DNA from: Pezizomycotina sp. ARF18
Taxonomy: Eukaryota; Ascomycota
Length of the DNA: 64,000 nucleotides
NCBI GenBank assembly: GCA_002224055.1
Contig: AZLU01000140.1
Coordinates: forward strand, 1 to 64,000
Reading direction: 5' to 3'
Part shown: one piece after another, positions 1 through 12,338 of the stretch
How the letters are laid out: the number at the start of each line of letters is the position of its first letter
How positions within the stretch are numbered: position 1 is the first letter of the stretch
Position numbers and translations under genes: made by a program
Notes under the pieces: generated by a model
The model's input: only the letters and a program-made list of their open reading frames with translations
The model's database searches: none
What the model was told of the DNA's origin: nothing

Positions 1-90
1 AAAAATTTTATTATCGATTTATATAGTTATTACATCGGTTTTGGGTCTAGAGAATTGTTGTGTAAAGCTAATTTTATTGAGCGAGTTTCT

Positions 91-201
91 CGGGTCACGG
101 ACCCACAACCCGAGGAAAATACATAAAATTAGACTCACTGTTTAATTTCGCTTATTATTTATAAGCGAAATTAAACAGTGAGTCTAATTTTCCGTGACCC
201 G
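91..201. repeat. Short hairpin (MITE-like) element
   Basis: Two arms at about 126-155 and 161-190 are perfect reverse complements of each other (about 30 bp each) around a 5-bp loop. An outer pair, CGGGTCACGGA at 91-101 and TCCGTGACCCG at 191-201, continues the symmetry after an unpaired stretch of about 24 bp in the left arm. The arrangement resembles a miniature inverted-repeat element or a folded transposon end. The arms have diverged little, unlike the surrounding RIP-degraded DNA, which suggests a recent insertion. No coding sequence is present and the superfamily is not assigned. Confidence 0.75.
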
Positions 202-1526
202 AATGTCATTCACTAATTTTATATAAATTTAAGTTAATTTATTTTTTTATAATTAATTTTAGCTATAAGCGATTATAAAATTAATTAACTTTAGTTCTTC
301 ATAGCGTAAGGCTTTTTATAATCTTTAGCGTAAAAAATTTTTAAGTTAATTTTATTTATTAATTATAATCTAGAATATTAATACCTAGTAGAACTCTATA
401 GTAAAGATATTAATATAAAAACTACGTCTTTAATACGTTATTAAAAAATAATATAAATGGATAATTATATTTATTTATATCTTACGTATAGAGAATAGTT
501 AATTATTAATATATTATTAATATTTTATCTATTATCTTATTTTATATTAAAAATTATTTTAATAGCTTTTATCTTTAATTTATTAAAGAGTTAGGACGTA
601 TATAATATAATTATTAATTATCTTAAAAACTATAAAAAAAACAGTTAAGAAAAAAGAGATACTCTTAAAAAGAACGTTAATTAAAGCTATAAGAGCTTAT
701 CTTTATAAGATAGCTAAAAATTATTAAAAGACTATAAATAAAAAGAAGAGGGTATATAATATAGCCATTTACTATTATATAAAAATAAAGTTAGAGGTTT
801 ATAAGAAGCTAGAGTAGACGGAATTTAAAAATAAGAAAATATATTAAACTATAAGAAAGAGTAAAAAGATTATTAAAAAAGATTTAAAATTAATTTTTTA
901 ATTACTATAATACATATTATACTTAAGAAAAAAAAGAGACGTTATTTTAAATTAATAAAGACTAAGATAGAAAGTTAGTAAGATAAAAAGTAAATTAACT
1001 TTAATAATTCTTTATAAACTTTTTTTTTATTTTTAGAGATTTAATATTGATAAAGCTATTTAATATAATAAAGCTATTTAGTTTAATAAAGATAATTCTA
1101 AGTAAATTAAGGCTAAGATTTATTTTATAATATTAACTAAAAGAATAATAAAGATATATTTTAATATTATAAAATAGTAAAAGACGTTTTAGATATTTCT
1201 ATAGCTTTTATTAGTATTAAATATTATTTTTATAGAAGTAAGAATTTTTTTATCGTTATAATAAGCTTAAACCTAAAATAATATAAGATATTATAATTAT
1301 AAAATATTAATAAATAAAAAGGCTGTATTGGTTTAGTAAGAAGAGATTAATATAGATAAAAAAGAGATAGATATTAACGTTAATAAGAAGACTATAGCTT
1401 AGGTAATATAATATTATTAAAATATACGCTTATATTAGTAGCGATAAGAAGAATATTAATATTAAAGATGTAATAATAATTAAAATTCTATTGATAAGAG
1501 TATTATTAATTAATAGTATTTGATCA

Positions 1527-2770
1527 CTATCGTGGGCCGTCGGGATGGGAAATTCCTCCCGACCTACCCCTATCCCTACCAAGAGCTAGGGATTAGGGTA
1601 GCCATTCTATCCTACCAGCCGGATTAAGATTTAGGAAGAGATATTCCCTATTTTATATATCCCGGTAGGGATGCTAATATTTCTATAAGGATCTTAGTAT
1701 CTCTAGTAATTATATAATCCTCTATAAGCTACTTATACCGCTATAAACGTTCTAGACTATATTAACTATTTAATAACCTTATTTTATATATATTTAGCTT
1801 AAAGGAGCCTTTTTATAGTATTTTTAAATATTTTTAATTTATATAAAGGCTATTAACCATAGATAGACGCTAGATAAATAGATATATATATAGCTTTAGA
1901 GATACCTTTATAGTTTTAGAAATACCTTCTATATAGAATATTACAATATTAGTTATAGTATTAAACTAATTATTAAATCTCTATAGTCGGCCTACCGAAA
2001 GACGGGTACCATAAATCTCTAATAAAAGAAGATAGATAGAAGTAGATAAGAAAATAGATAGACTTTAATTTCTATTTTAATTTTTATATTTAGAGAAATT
2101 TAGTAAGGTAAAGAGACGGAATACCTCCGACCCTTTAAAATATACTAAAAATTTTATTAATTTTTAATAAATTTATTTTTTAGCCTAGTTTTCTTAGAAT
2201 CTAAAAACTAAATAAAAACTAGAGTCTATTACTTTTTTATCTACTTCTATCTACCTTATTTTACTAGAAAATCCTATAGTCAATACCTATAATGGCTACC
2301 GTTCTCTAGTAGGCCGAAGAAAGATTTAATATTACTAATCCTTATTTTTATAATTTTAATATCTTAATACTAATATCATAACATTCTATATAAAGATATC
2401 CCTAAAACTATAAAGGTATCTCTAAAGCTATATAACGTAACCTATTTATACGGTATCTACCTATAGCTAACGGCCTTTATATAAATTAAAAATATTTTAA
2501 AAATACTATAAATAAGCTCCTTTAAGCTAAATACGTATAAAAATAAGATTTATTAAATAGTTAATACGGTCTAGAACGTCTATAGCGGTATAAGTAGCTT
2601 TATAGAGGATTATATAATTATAAAGATAATAAGAGCCGTAATAGAGGCTAAGATCCCGTAGGGCCGGGCCGAGAATTCTTAGCAAATCCCGTCCCATCCC
2701 ACCATCCCGTCTTAGCAGGGATTGGGGGTCAGATCCCGACCCGACCCGACCCAAATCCAACTATATTAAT
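1527..2770. repeat. Long fold-back inverted repeat (about 0.55 kb arms)
   Basis: The left half (about 1527-2105) is an imperfect reverse complement of the right half (about 2170-2770). Matching blocks include 1741-1810 against about 2510-2590, 1985-2065 against about 2225-2320, and the segments reading AATTATATAATCCTCTAT near 1710 and, inverted, near 2610. A short non-palindromic centre lies at about 2105-2170. Both outer ends carry GC-rich tracts with repeated GGGATGGG/GGGTCGGG-like motifs. Scattered transitions between the arms fit RIP acting on both copies. It could be a fold-back transposon or two elements inserted head to head. Confidence 0.75.
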
Positions 2771-3514
2771 CGCTTAAAAAAGAGTAATAGGTTTTAATTA
2801 TACGCTATAAAAGAACGTTAATAAGATTATTTAAAAGAAGGTAATAATAAATTAAAAGAAAATAAAAGAACTTTAATATTTAGATAAACTTTTAACCGCG
2901 AATTATATATTAAAAAAAAATAAGAAGAGAGGTAGGTTTAGGAAGAATAGGTTTTTATAGATAAAGTAATAAGTTTTATTATATTTTTCTATCTTAAAAT
3001 GCGTTTTAATATATAAAAAATTTTTATATTACTACATATTTATTTTATTATTTTAATTTTTTTTTATATTTTTATTATTAGACTAGTTTTTTTATTATTT
3101 TTATTATTTAATAGTTATAATATTTATTTTTTTATAAAAAATTTAGTTTTTTTTTATCTTTTTTTCTATTTACTCTTCTACTTTCTCTTCTACTTTTTTA
3201 ATAGATTTTTAAAATAGATTTTATTTTTTTATTATATCTTTAAATAGTATATTATTTGTTTATCTATATATCCAATTAGAGCTCTTAAGTATTATAATAT
3301 ACATCTAGCTAGCTAGCTTTATATATCTATAATTATAATCTATATTAAATAAAAGCTTAAGATATATAATACTACTTATTAATAACTAAAAATATAAAAT
3401 AAATTTATACTTTTAAATATTAATTTATTTAATAAAAAAATTAAAAGAATCGATATATTTAGTATAAATAATAAGAAATATAAATAATATATAGTCTCTC
3501 AGTATATAAATATC

Positions 3515-3660
3515 TTAGCGGGAATTCCCGGCTAGGGTCTGGGACGGGACCGGGTAGCTGGCACGGCCTTAAATCCTTAAATATTGTCCCGGTTTCGGCC
3601 CGGAGTACCCTGCCTGGCCGGGACACGCAATAGGTTCCCGGCCCGATATCGATCACTAAT
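3515..3660. repeat. GC-rich subterminal island, possible hAT-like transposon end
   Basis: A GC-rich segment sits in otherwise about 85% AT DNA. It contains repeated CCCGG/GGGAC/GGCCGGG motifs and ends in CGGCCCGATATCGATCACTA. That terminus resembles, in inverted orientation, the start of the fold-back element at about 1527 (GATCACTATCGTGGGCCG). Paired ends with GGGCC-rich subterminal repeats are common in fungal hAT-superfamily elements, so 1527-3660 might be one RIP-degraded element. The assignment is inference from end sequence only; no transposase is readable. Confidence 0.45.
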
Positions 3661-3990
3661 TATATATTTTTCTATGTAAATTTTTTAAAAATTCGTTAAT
3701 TCTTATTTATTTTATAGGATAGTTCTCGCTTAACTTAATTTTATAGATAAATAAACTTATTAATAATCTAATAAAATTAAATTATTTTATAAAAACTCCT
3801 AAGACTTCTAAGACTATTATAGTATCTCAGTACTAGATACTAACTTTTTATAAATATTATCAATTTTTAATAAATAGTTATTTTTATAAAATAATTTATT
3901 ATTTATTTATTTTTATAAAATATTATTTTAATAAATAGTATAGTTTTTAAGCTCAAATATTATATATATCTAATATATATTTTTTATTAA

Positions 3991-5252
3991 AAATTATATA
4001 CATTATATAATTATATTAAAGTTATATTTACATTCCCTCCGAAAACATTAACATCTACATATAAGATCTCTCCTAAGATCCTTTATTATATAATGGTTCT
4101 CCTATATTGTCATACATTCCTATCACAAAAAGAAAAAAAGAAAAAAAAAAAGCCTTCCATTCCCTTTCTTGAACCTGGTTTCTTGTTGACGGAAAGAATA
4201 CTGTTATATAAGAATGGGTAAGTACACATTGGAAGTATACTGAGTACTTAGTATATTTATTATTTATTTATCTAAATGTTGTCTCCTCTTTTGTAGAAGA
4301 GGCCTTCTATGCATTTTATTATTATTATTGATATTTTACCTGTCAGTATACTTTTGGCTTTTAGAAATTTGGCGGCTCTCATCGTGGTTTAAAAAAGAAA
4401 AGTAAGTTCCAGTCATACAAAAATTAACCCCCCCCTTCTCCTCACATAAAGTACAGCACCTATTATAAGAAACCTTTGTGAGTAAACCGAGAGAGCATCG
4501 TTGCCTTCTTTCTATTTTCCACAAACATATTTCCCCCCAAAAGCTGTTTGGGCGATTTAGCTCCTCCATTTTTGTCATATCAATAATCTTTCGTTCGTCA
4601 TTCTCATCAATCTTTGTGAGTTTGGGAAGAGTAGAGGAGATAGCGGTACATCGGAAGTTAGTAATTAATCACAAAAAGTTATAGTGCGTGGTGTGTATAG
4701 AAGTATAATCTATAATTTATTAGTAACAGGCCATTTCCCCCCTTCTCCGCTAAGGTCCACCTGCTTTTCCCTACTTCCTCTCGTTTGACTCTGAATCTTC
4801 TTTCCCTTCCGTCTCCCTCCCTTTTATTTATTTAACCTTCTTTTCCCCTACTACTACTACCGCTCCTGCTGCTGCTACTCACTCTTCCACAGTCCCTGCC
4901 ATCTATCGTCTGCTTCTTTTTTTCATATACATCCTGTCACCACCTGTTATGCCCTTTTTTACCTTTAAGCCTTTTCTTTTATTTTAACTCGATTCTTTGT
5001 TCAAAGAAAAGCATAGCAAACTAACCACCACAGGAAATCCAAAAGGTTTAAAAATTAAGAAGGCTTTCTTAGTTCTCAGCAATCGACGAAACTCGTCTGC
5101 CCCTCCCTTATTCTCCAAGGTCGATACCCATAATACCCGGTTTCTCTCACGCCAACACTAAAAAGGAACAAAAAGCGACCGCACTCCCGTGACGCTTCTC
5201 CCCTTTTCCCCTCCAGACACCTCAAGTCTTTCCTCTCATAACTTCGAGTTCT
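3991..5252. other. Gene-free upstream region of the RBR ligase
   Basis: The RIP block gives way to unique sequence by about 4030. No conserved protein is readable; the short open frames here show no domain. From about 4740 to 5250 the + strand becomes strongly pyrimidine-rich (many CTTCC/TCTTTTCC runs), as is usual just upstream of filamentous-fungal transcription starts, so this is probably the promoter and 5' leader of the gene that follows. Confidence 0.5.
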
Positions 5253-7655
5253 TTGTTTTTTTGCTTGGTCGAAGGCTATCAAGGAGCCCTCCACCAAGCA
5301 AACGAAACCAAAGCCTCAACCCCCAAACCGGAAAAAACGGCCACCCCGGTTGTTTCTGCCCGGAAACGCAAGGCGGCTGAACAGTCCACATCAGTCGGTA
5401 CACCACCACCTTCACTCGACGGGAACCCCGCTTCGTTATCGGTAAATACCGCTGCCGCCGCCGCTTCTGTTACCGGAGGAGCCTTGCAACACGAGACGAG
5501 CTTGCTGCTCACACCCGTAAACGACCCATCGGCGGAGGAACGACCGGCGAAACGCACACCGTCGTCCGACCTTAACCTGAAGAAGGAGCTTTCCGAAGTT
5601 TTGTCACAGCCGGCCATGTCTGAGATGAGCGATGATGAATTCATGTCGGACCCCATCGGGTCTGACGACGACCTTGGGAACGAGAGCTTAGAGTCGGGTA
5701 TGTAAAACCTCCTCCTTTATAAACATACTTCTTATCTCCTTTATTATCTCTCAGCTTCCAAGAGAAGGGAAGAAGGGGGGGTAGTAATAGCAACTCGCCA
5801 TCACCTTTTACACTTGTTTTACTTGGAAAATTAGAGGACCAGTAAATGAATTTATCGACGATTTCTCATCCCTCCCCTTTTCCCCTTCCTGCTACGAGTC
5901 TTTGCCTCGATTCGTCTTGCGTTTCACTTGCTTATTTCATATCGCTCCTCATTCATTCGTATTTATTTATATTTCAAACGTGAGCTTACCTTTTTCTCGA
6001 TACCACTCTATAGATTTCTACGACGAGGAAGACGGCGACAGGGATCTGTACGATAAGGACGATAAACCCCAGCGGAAGGCGTACGAAGTCGACTTTAAGG
6101 TTTTATCGAATAATGAAATCCAAGGAACCCAGACTGCCCAGATCGAGGAGGTTTCGAGCATTTTGGGACTTTCGGCAGAGAACGCAGCTGTGCTTTTACG
6201 CCACTTCAAGTGGAATAAAGAGCGGGTGATCGAGCAGTATATGGACAATTCGCAGAAGGTGCTTGGCGATACCAACATCGATCTCACCGGTGCAACATCG
6301 CCCATCATTACTAAGAAGAACCCCTTTGACTTCATGTGCGACATCTGCTGCGATGAGGGCCCCCACATCAAAACCTTCGCGCTCAAGTGCGGTCACCGTT
6401 ATTGTACAACGTGTTACGGCCACTATATAACGCAAAAAATCAAGGAAGAAGGGAATCTCGGATCCAGTGTCCGGAATCTGGGTGCAAGCTACGCATCGAT
6501 TCTGCTTCTATCGCTCTGTTAACAGCACCAGAAGTGTTTAATAGGTATTTTTCTTTGCTATCCAAAAAAAAAAAAAAAAAACCCCGGGAAATCTAGTTGG
6601 ATTTCAAACATAAAAATGTCCCAAATGTAGATGCTAACAATCTGATTAGATACAAGGAACTTCTGAATCGCACATATGTCGACGATAAGGAGAACCTGCG
6701 TTGGTGTCCGGCTCCGAATTGCGAATACGTGGTTGACTGCCACGTTTCTAATAAACAGTTGACGGAGATCGTCCCGACAGTCATCTGCAGTTGCGGACAC
6801 CACTTCTGCTTCGGATGCGGTCTGGCGGATCACCAACCCTGCCCTTGCGGACTGGTCAAGAGATGGCTGAAGAAGTGCGAAGATGATTCTGAAACCGCGA
6901 ACTGGATATCAGCGAACACTAAGGAATGTCCCAAATGTGCGTCCACGATCGAAAAGAATGGAGGCTGTAATCACATGACCTGCCGCAAATGTAAACATGA
7001 GTTCTGCTGGGTTTGCATGGGCCCATGGAGCGAACACGGCACCAGCTGGTACAATTGCAACAGATACGAAGAGAAGAGCGGCATTGATGCCCGTGATACG
7101 CAGGCTAAGAGCCGCGCTTCATTGGAACGATACCTGCACGTATGCGTCCCATTGACTTTGATGCGAAATAAACCGACAATCTGCAACTTGAAGGCTCACA
7201 CTAACATCTTTCCTTTTTCTCTTATCTAGTACTATAATCGTTATGCAAATCACGAAACAGTCTGCCAAGCTTGACAAAGATCTGTACGTTAAGACGGAAA
7301 AGAAGATGACTCTTCTTCAGTCAACGTCGGGCATGTCGTGGATCGAGGTCCAGTACCTAGATTCGGCGTCAAGGGTCCTGCAGCAGTGCCGACAGACCTT
7401 GAAGTGGACGTATGCGTTCGCCTTTTACCTCCAGCGCAATAATACCACCACGATCTTCGAGGACAACCAGAAGGACCTTGAGATGGCCGTTGAACAACTC
7501 AGCGAGCTTTTCGAGAAGCCTACGGATGCGCTGGCGAATCTCAAAGTGGAGATGATGGACAAGACCGCATACGTTAACAACCGGAGAATTATACTGCTTG
7601 ACACAACTGCCAAGGTCTACAAGATGGTACCTGGGATTTCAATGTTGAGTTTTAA
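5253..7655 (+). CDS. hel1: Ariadne-type RBR (RING1-IBR-RING2) E3 ubiquitin ligase
   Basis: E3 ubiquitin ligase of the Ariadne group (yeast Hel1, animal ARIH1), which passes ubiquitin from an E2 through a RING2 cysteine. After an acidic N-terminus (SDDEF...GSDDDLGNESLES) comes a UBA-like segment (about 6130-6270), RING1 (CDICC..., from 6340), the IBR (HHFCFGCGLADHQPCPCG, about 6800-6860), and RING2 (CPKCASTIEKNGGCNHM), where the cysteine of GGCNHM is the expected catalytic residue; a helical Ariadne domain follows (7260-7620). Introns: 5698-6013, 6545-6649 (branch TGCTAAC) and about 7140-7230. The frame is broken by single bases near 6450 (after KIKEEG), near 7250 (GAAACAG) and near 7625; with the last shift the protein ends in TWDFNVEF at 7655, matching the family, otherwise it runs to 7725. 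The start may be 5253 or, more like the family, 5616 (MSEMSDDEF). Confidence 0.93.
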
Positions 7656-9885
7656 GTTATGCAAAAGTAACTCGGAAAGTTCTCTGCTTCCCTCTTCAAA
7701 GAAACATATGAGCCCGTTAAAGTAAAAATATTCCATATGAACGTGGGATGATGGTATACGGATGACGGACTTTTTTTCCTTCTCTTTTTATATCCCATGA
7801 CAGTCCGACACAGCAGTAATTTTCAGACCACATGGCTTTTTTAATCTTTAAATTGATCATCTTTAATCTGTGCAGTTTTCCTTCTTTCCCTATTAGTCTT
7901 TCATTTCTGAAGTTCGCCGTTTATTTTTGGTTCCCACAGCATTATTATTTCTGGTTCCCACAGGCATTATTATTTCCTTATACCTATGGCACTTATTATT
8001 TTCGAGTCCAATAACCAAAAGAACAACGAATGATCGAGGATCGAGGATACCTCTTTAACAATGGACTGACCCACGAAATTTGAACCTTTTTTTGTTCGTG
8101 CCAATCACATTCACAATGCCCAAATATATCCTCTTTTGTTGATTACTCAGATGTTTACTCCTTTACTCTCAAGCTTCCGCCCTGTTTTCCGCTCTATCTC
8201 CTTACCCTTCAAGTTTTATACATATCTTCCGCTTGCGCGGCCTCGTATCCTGTACTCCAAGCAACGTTTTTTGTGGTCCTCTCCTCCCCTCCTCAATGTC
8301 TCTTTCTTCCGTTTTTCTCTTCTTTTCTGCTAGGTTACGGAGTCTTTCAACACAGTAATGTCAACCTAGAATCGGAGTTGTCTTTTCCCTTTCCGTATCT
8401 CTCATACATATTTTTACCTGTTTTTATCAACATTCTCTTTGTGGCTCCACGTTGATATTCCAAAACCATTTGCTTTGTTCTTAGTTTTACTAATTGGTAT
8501 TTTCTTTCTTCGCCGTTGTAACTACGAACAGCTTCGCGTTATCTTCCTCAAAGGTTCTTTTAAATACGGATTCAACCGAAGCCGCCTCTTCTTTCTTTAT
8601 TGTTTTCTGGACCTCTGTTCCATAGACTTCTTTCTCCTTTCTCCCGTTTTTCCGGTTCTCGATGAAGCATTTCTTGTTGGTCTGTTCTTTCTTTACCTTT
8701 GTCCAACCCTTTATATTTAACGACGAATATTTTATAATCAGTACTGGTTGTTATTACTCTATTATCCCATCGGATATATATATGAGATATTATTATTATT
8801 ATTTATACGTTTTTCATTCCCCTGCCCTTCTCTTCAAATTTCTTCTTTTTTTTTTTTTTTTTAACATATAAATACAAACAATCACCAACTATCTTCCTCG
8901 CTTGCCCGCTCGCGGTATAAAACTGCCCTTGGTATTCGCGTGTGTATTAAGACAATAAGCGTATTGACTCCGCAAAGATGCGACACGGAAGAGAGCGATT
9001 AGCATGTGATATTGATAATTTAAGCATTATAGCGGTAAAGATTTCTAACAGAGGAAGCTTTCGAGGACCAAATATAGAGTAATAATAATTCAGAAGCATT
9101 TGATCTGACATTTAAAATATGATCCAACCGCAGATTTGAAATATCGTGGTGAAAGAATACAGTGCTCTAGCTACCGTCCTCATTCTCTCTCTTCTAGTTA
9201 CGGATGCAAGTAAGGATGCCATCCATCTACGTATATACAATTTATTTTTGCTCTATTTTTTTTTATTTTTATTTTTTTTTTTTTTTGGGGGGGAGGGTGT
9301 TCTTAGCCCATTTTTTTTTTTTTTTTTTTTTTTTTGGTCTACGAGTGTACTGCTCACTCACCCGCAAACGACCTGGCAAGATGATACTAATTAAATAACA
9401 ACGATGAGCCACTTAAGTATTATTGACCGATTTGATTTTGACTTGATTGCGTACCGCCATCTACGTACCTTTCTATTTTCTTTCGTCTTTCTTACGTACA
9501 TACTTCATTCATAACAACTCGAAGCTGTTTCATTTCTTCTTCTTTCTTTTTCTTTCTTGTCAATAAATAACTGGGCGGCTCCCAACGCCACGACCACGTC
9601 CCTCCCTGTCTGTCTTGTCTTCTCTCTTTTCTCTCTGCTCCCTACAACTCATTATTTCAAATGATCTTTCGTCTTATCGGCGAGATGTTTCTAGACTTAT
9701 ACCTATTGTTTGTTCTTCCTTCGCCTTTCCCTTCCCTCTCATTCCTGGACCCATCCGACGGAGCGAGTACTGGAAGGACCGAATTGCGAATAATCGAAAA
9801 ACGGAGGGGCACCCAAGAAGATAAACGAAACGCACTCTTTCTACCTAACACGCCGAAGTTGCAATAATACAACATATAAACAACT
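7656..9885. other. Gene-free region between RBR ligase and proline-rich gene
   Basis: This region is T- and CT-rich on the + strand, with long T homopolymers at about 8850-8863, 9272-9286 and 9311-9335. The short open frames encode only Phe/Leu/Ser-rich low-complexity peptides and look like noise. The part nearest 9600-9885 is pyrimidine-rich and is the likely promoter and leader of the next gene. Confidence 0.5.
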
Positions 9886-12338
9886 ATGTCGAACCCTTTC
9901 CGACGGAAGAAGGGCAGATGGAGGGACGGGTTCTCCGAGGGCTTCCCTGGACGCCGACGAAGGCCAGAGGATACAGATGGTGGCCCAGCAGGCGTTTTCG
10001 CCAGTGCTCTCCACCTTCGACACTGCCGGCGCCGCCGCTGCTTCCGACGTCGTTAAAACCCCCGAGAGGATACCGACGCCAGAGAGGAGAGCGCCGCCAA
10101 CCACGACGACGGCGGTGAGCAGCAGTACCACCAGCAGCGTTGCAAGGAAAGCTTCCAGGAACATGAAGATCAGTCGACAAACGGCGAAGGTAACTGAGCT
10201 GAAAAAAACAAGCTTTAATACATATTTGGGATTTTTGCGTTTGAATTTTATTTACATAGTTTTAGTTTTTCGGGTTGTGTTACTTCGTCAAATTTTACTC
10301 TCTTCTAAAGCCGCTGGTGTTTAGAGATCATCATAATGTCCTCGTCATACAATTAACATGCTTCCAATGCCACATGGTCCCTTTTGTTTCTTTCTCTAAA
10401 TCTACTTTTCTTTTTCGTTATTCTTATCATTTTCAAAGCTAGGGAATTCCTTTAAGGCATTAGCGTGGTTTTTGTGATTTTTGTCATCGTTGTCCAGCAG
10501 CTTTGAGGTGACTCCATACCTGTCTCCAGCTTTCAGCAAACTAATCATTCTTCAATACACCTAGCTGAACCCGGCTTATCGAGACAAACGTCGCACGATT
10601 TCGATGCCGCCGATACCAGTAGAACACCTCCCGCTACGTTGCAAAATGTGTATCCTCCCCCTCCTCCCCCACCTCCCGACACTACTCCAACCAAATCTTT
10701 GGCCCGTCCCGCTCCGCCCCCACCCCGGCGGCGACAGTCCCTAAAGAAATCGTCTTCTTCAACTTCAGCCCACGCACAAGCTCCCACACCACCCCTCCAA
10801 GACGGGTAGAGAACAAGGATGAAGATACGCCTGATCCGGTAGATCCGTTCCAGGAAGGTGGCGCTGACGTTGAAGCGGGGGAAGAGGAAGAGGAACTTGA
10901 AGGTGGTCTACCCGAAGAAGAGGAGACGGTAACACGCGGCAACAGGCGTATGGATGACTTGCGGGATGTAGGGAAGGACGAAGATGAAGGAGAGGACGAT
11001 GATAGGTCTTCGCTATCTACCGTTTCGACGGAGACGAGAGCCCGCAGTATTCACACTCTACGTCGTACTCGACGTCGCAAACTTCCTCCTCGCTAAACAA
11101 GGCACCTTCGAAACAGAAGCCGAACCCGTTTCGCCAGAAGGACGACAATGCTGATGATGCACTCGACCACCGGCGCTCTTTGGAAACGGAAAACCGTCCG
11201 AAGTTTACGGGAAATGTAACGAAGGGCGGGTTAGCGCAGCCCAAAGCGCGGCAGTCCATGGACGTAGACGCTTTTAAGAATTTGATGCTCACTGGACAGA
11301 TATCACAACCTCACGGAGCTGCATCTGGCGGCGTAAACGATACGATACCCGAATCGCCGCCGCTGGCGAGAACTCCGTCTTTGTCGTCAAGCCGAAGGCA
11401 GAGCCAAGAAGTCGAAAGATCTCCACAGAGGGCCACGGCTGTCAAGCGAGCCAGTTACGATGCAGAGCCAACGAAGAGGAAGAGTTCAGGGTAAAACCGA
11501 AGCCGCCGCCGCCGAAACCCAGGTCAAAGAACAGCTCAGCCAGCAACCGTCGACCTTACGGCCATAGCGCCGCCTCCTCCGAATCCGACGGATACCGTTG
11601 CAGAGGATCAGAGTACCCCCCAAAGCAGCAACGAGACCTGCCTATCTTCCTCATCTTCATCTATCGATATACCTGAGACAACATCCTCATCGGAACCAGC
11701 ACCGGGGAGCCCCGTACCTCCCCGCAGGCCGGCTTCCATCCATAGAAAGACGCCCCCGTCACCACCCCTCACACGCCGCCACTCCACGCACATTTCTTCG
11801 AACAGCATACACCGCAATCACCGTGCACCCTCGCCTCCTCCTCCACCTCGGTCTTCTGGAGGTCCCGCTTCCGCTCCTCCACCACCGCCCCCGCCCCCAC
11901 CAGCACGGCGGGCACTGTCGCTGCTGAAGCCCAGCAGCAGCAACCACCATCTCAGCCTCCGAAACCTGCATCTACTCACCAACCACCTTCTCCCCCGCAC
12001 CTCCGCCCGCAAGACGGAGCAGTAGGCGTATTGCCCCGACGATACCGAAGAAGCAGCAACCGTCGCCTTTGAACTCCAGTGTCTCCTCTAACACGGCCCC
12101 GCTCCTCCGCCACCGCCCCCGCATAGCACGAAAAGGCGAAGCCTGAACTCACCGGCTGCTGGCGAGAAAAAGCAATGAAGCCCCGGTGAACGACGCCCCG
12201 CAGTCGCTCGTCCCAGAAGCAGCCCCGGATACCACGAGCAACGACATACTCGATGACCTGTCTAAGTTACAGGCCGAGGTCGACGCGCTACGCGGCAGAT
12301 ACGACTCGAAATCGCAACCGCGAGCGCAGGAGCGGTAG
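9886..12338 (+). CDS. Proline-rich, NPF-motif fungal protein of unknown function
   Basis: The protein starts MSNPFRRKKG and is Ser/Pro-rich and largely disordered. It has poly-proline runs (PPPPPPPPDTTP near 10650; PPPPPPPPPARR near 11885), SH3-ligand-like PVPPRRPAS (about 11710), an acidic stretch (10855-11010), a second NPF (KPNPF near 11125), a conserved-looking block around RQSMDVDAFKNLMLTG (11250-11300), and a C-terminal coiled-coil-like end (DILDDLSKLQAEVDALRGRY) closing at TAG 12336-12338. NPF motifs bind EH domains and poly-Pro binds SH3 or profilin, so an endocytic or actin-patch adaptor role is plausible but is inference. One intron begins at 10190 and ends near 10536. The frame switches several times (about 9950, 10800, 11030, 11495, 12010) with coherent composition either side, as expected from base-call indels. 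I recognise the layout as a filamentous-fungal protein but not its name. Confidence 0.7.

Larger units (their letters stand above)
202..3990. repeat. AT-rich, RIP-degraded transposon block
   Basis: The stretch is extremely AT-rich. CpA and TpG are close to absent over long runs (for example 541-1300), whereas TpA is very common and CpG still occurs. This is the dinucleotide signature of repeat-induced point mutation, which converts CpA to TpA in duplicated fungal DNA. No open reading frame of useful length survives. Purine-rich stretches at about 640-1500 and 2770-3000 may be the remains of transposase coding sequence, but no residues can be recognised. Three GC-rich islands (about 1540-1700, 2655-2760 and 3515-3655) interrupt the block. 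Confidence 0.85.

Noticed and set aside
202-3990. Centromere-like or mitochondrial-insert explanation for the AT-rich block
   Set aside because: The dinucleotide pattern and inverted repeats fit RIP-degraded transposons; no mitochondrial gene is readable and the block is short and at the window edge.
4336-4684. Short open frames just after the RIP block
   Set aside because: Under 81 codons, overlapping on both strands, no domain or coding bias.
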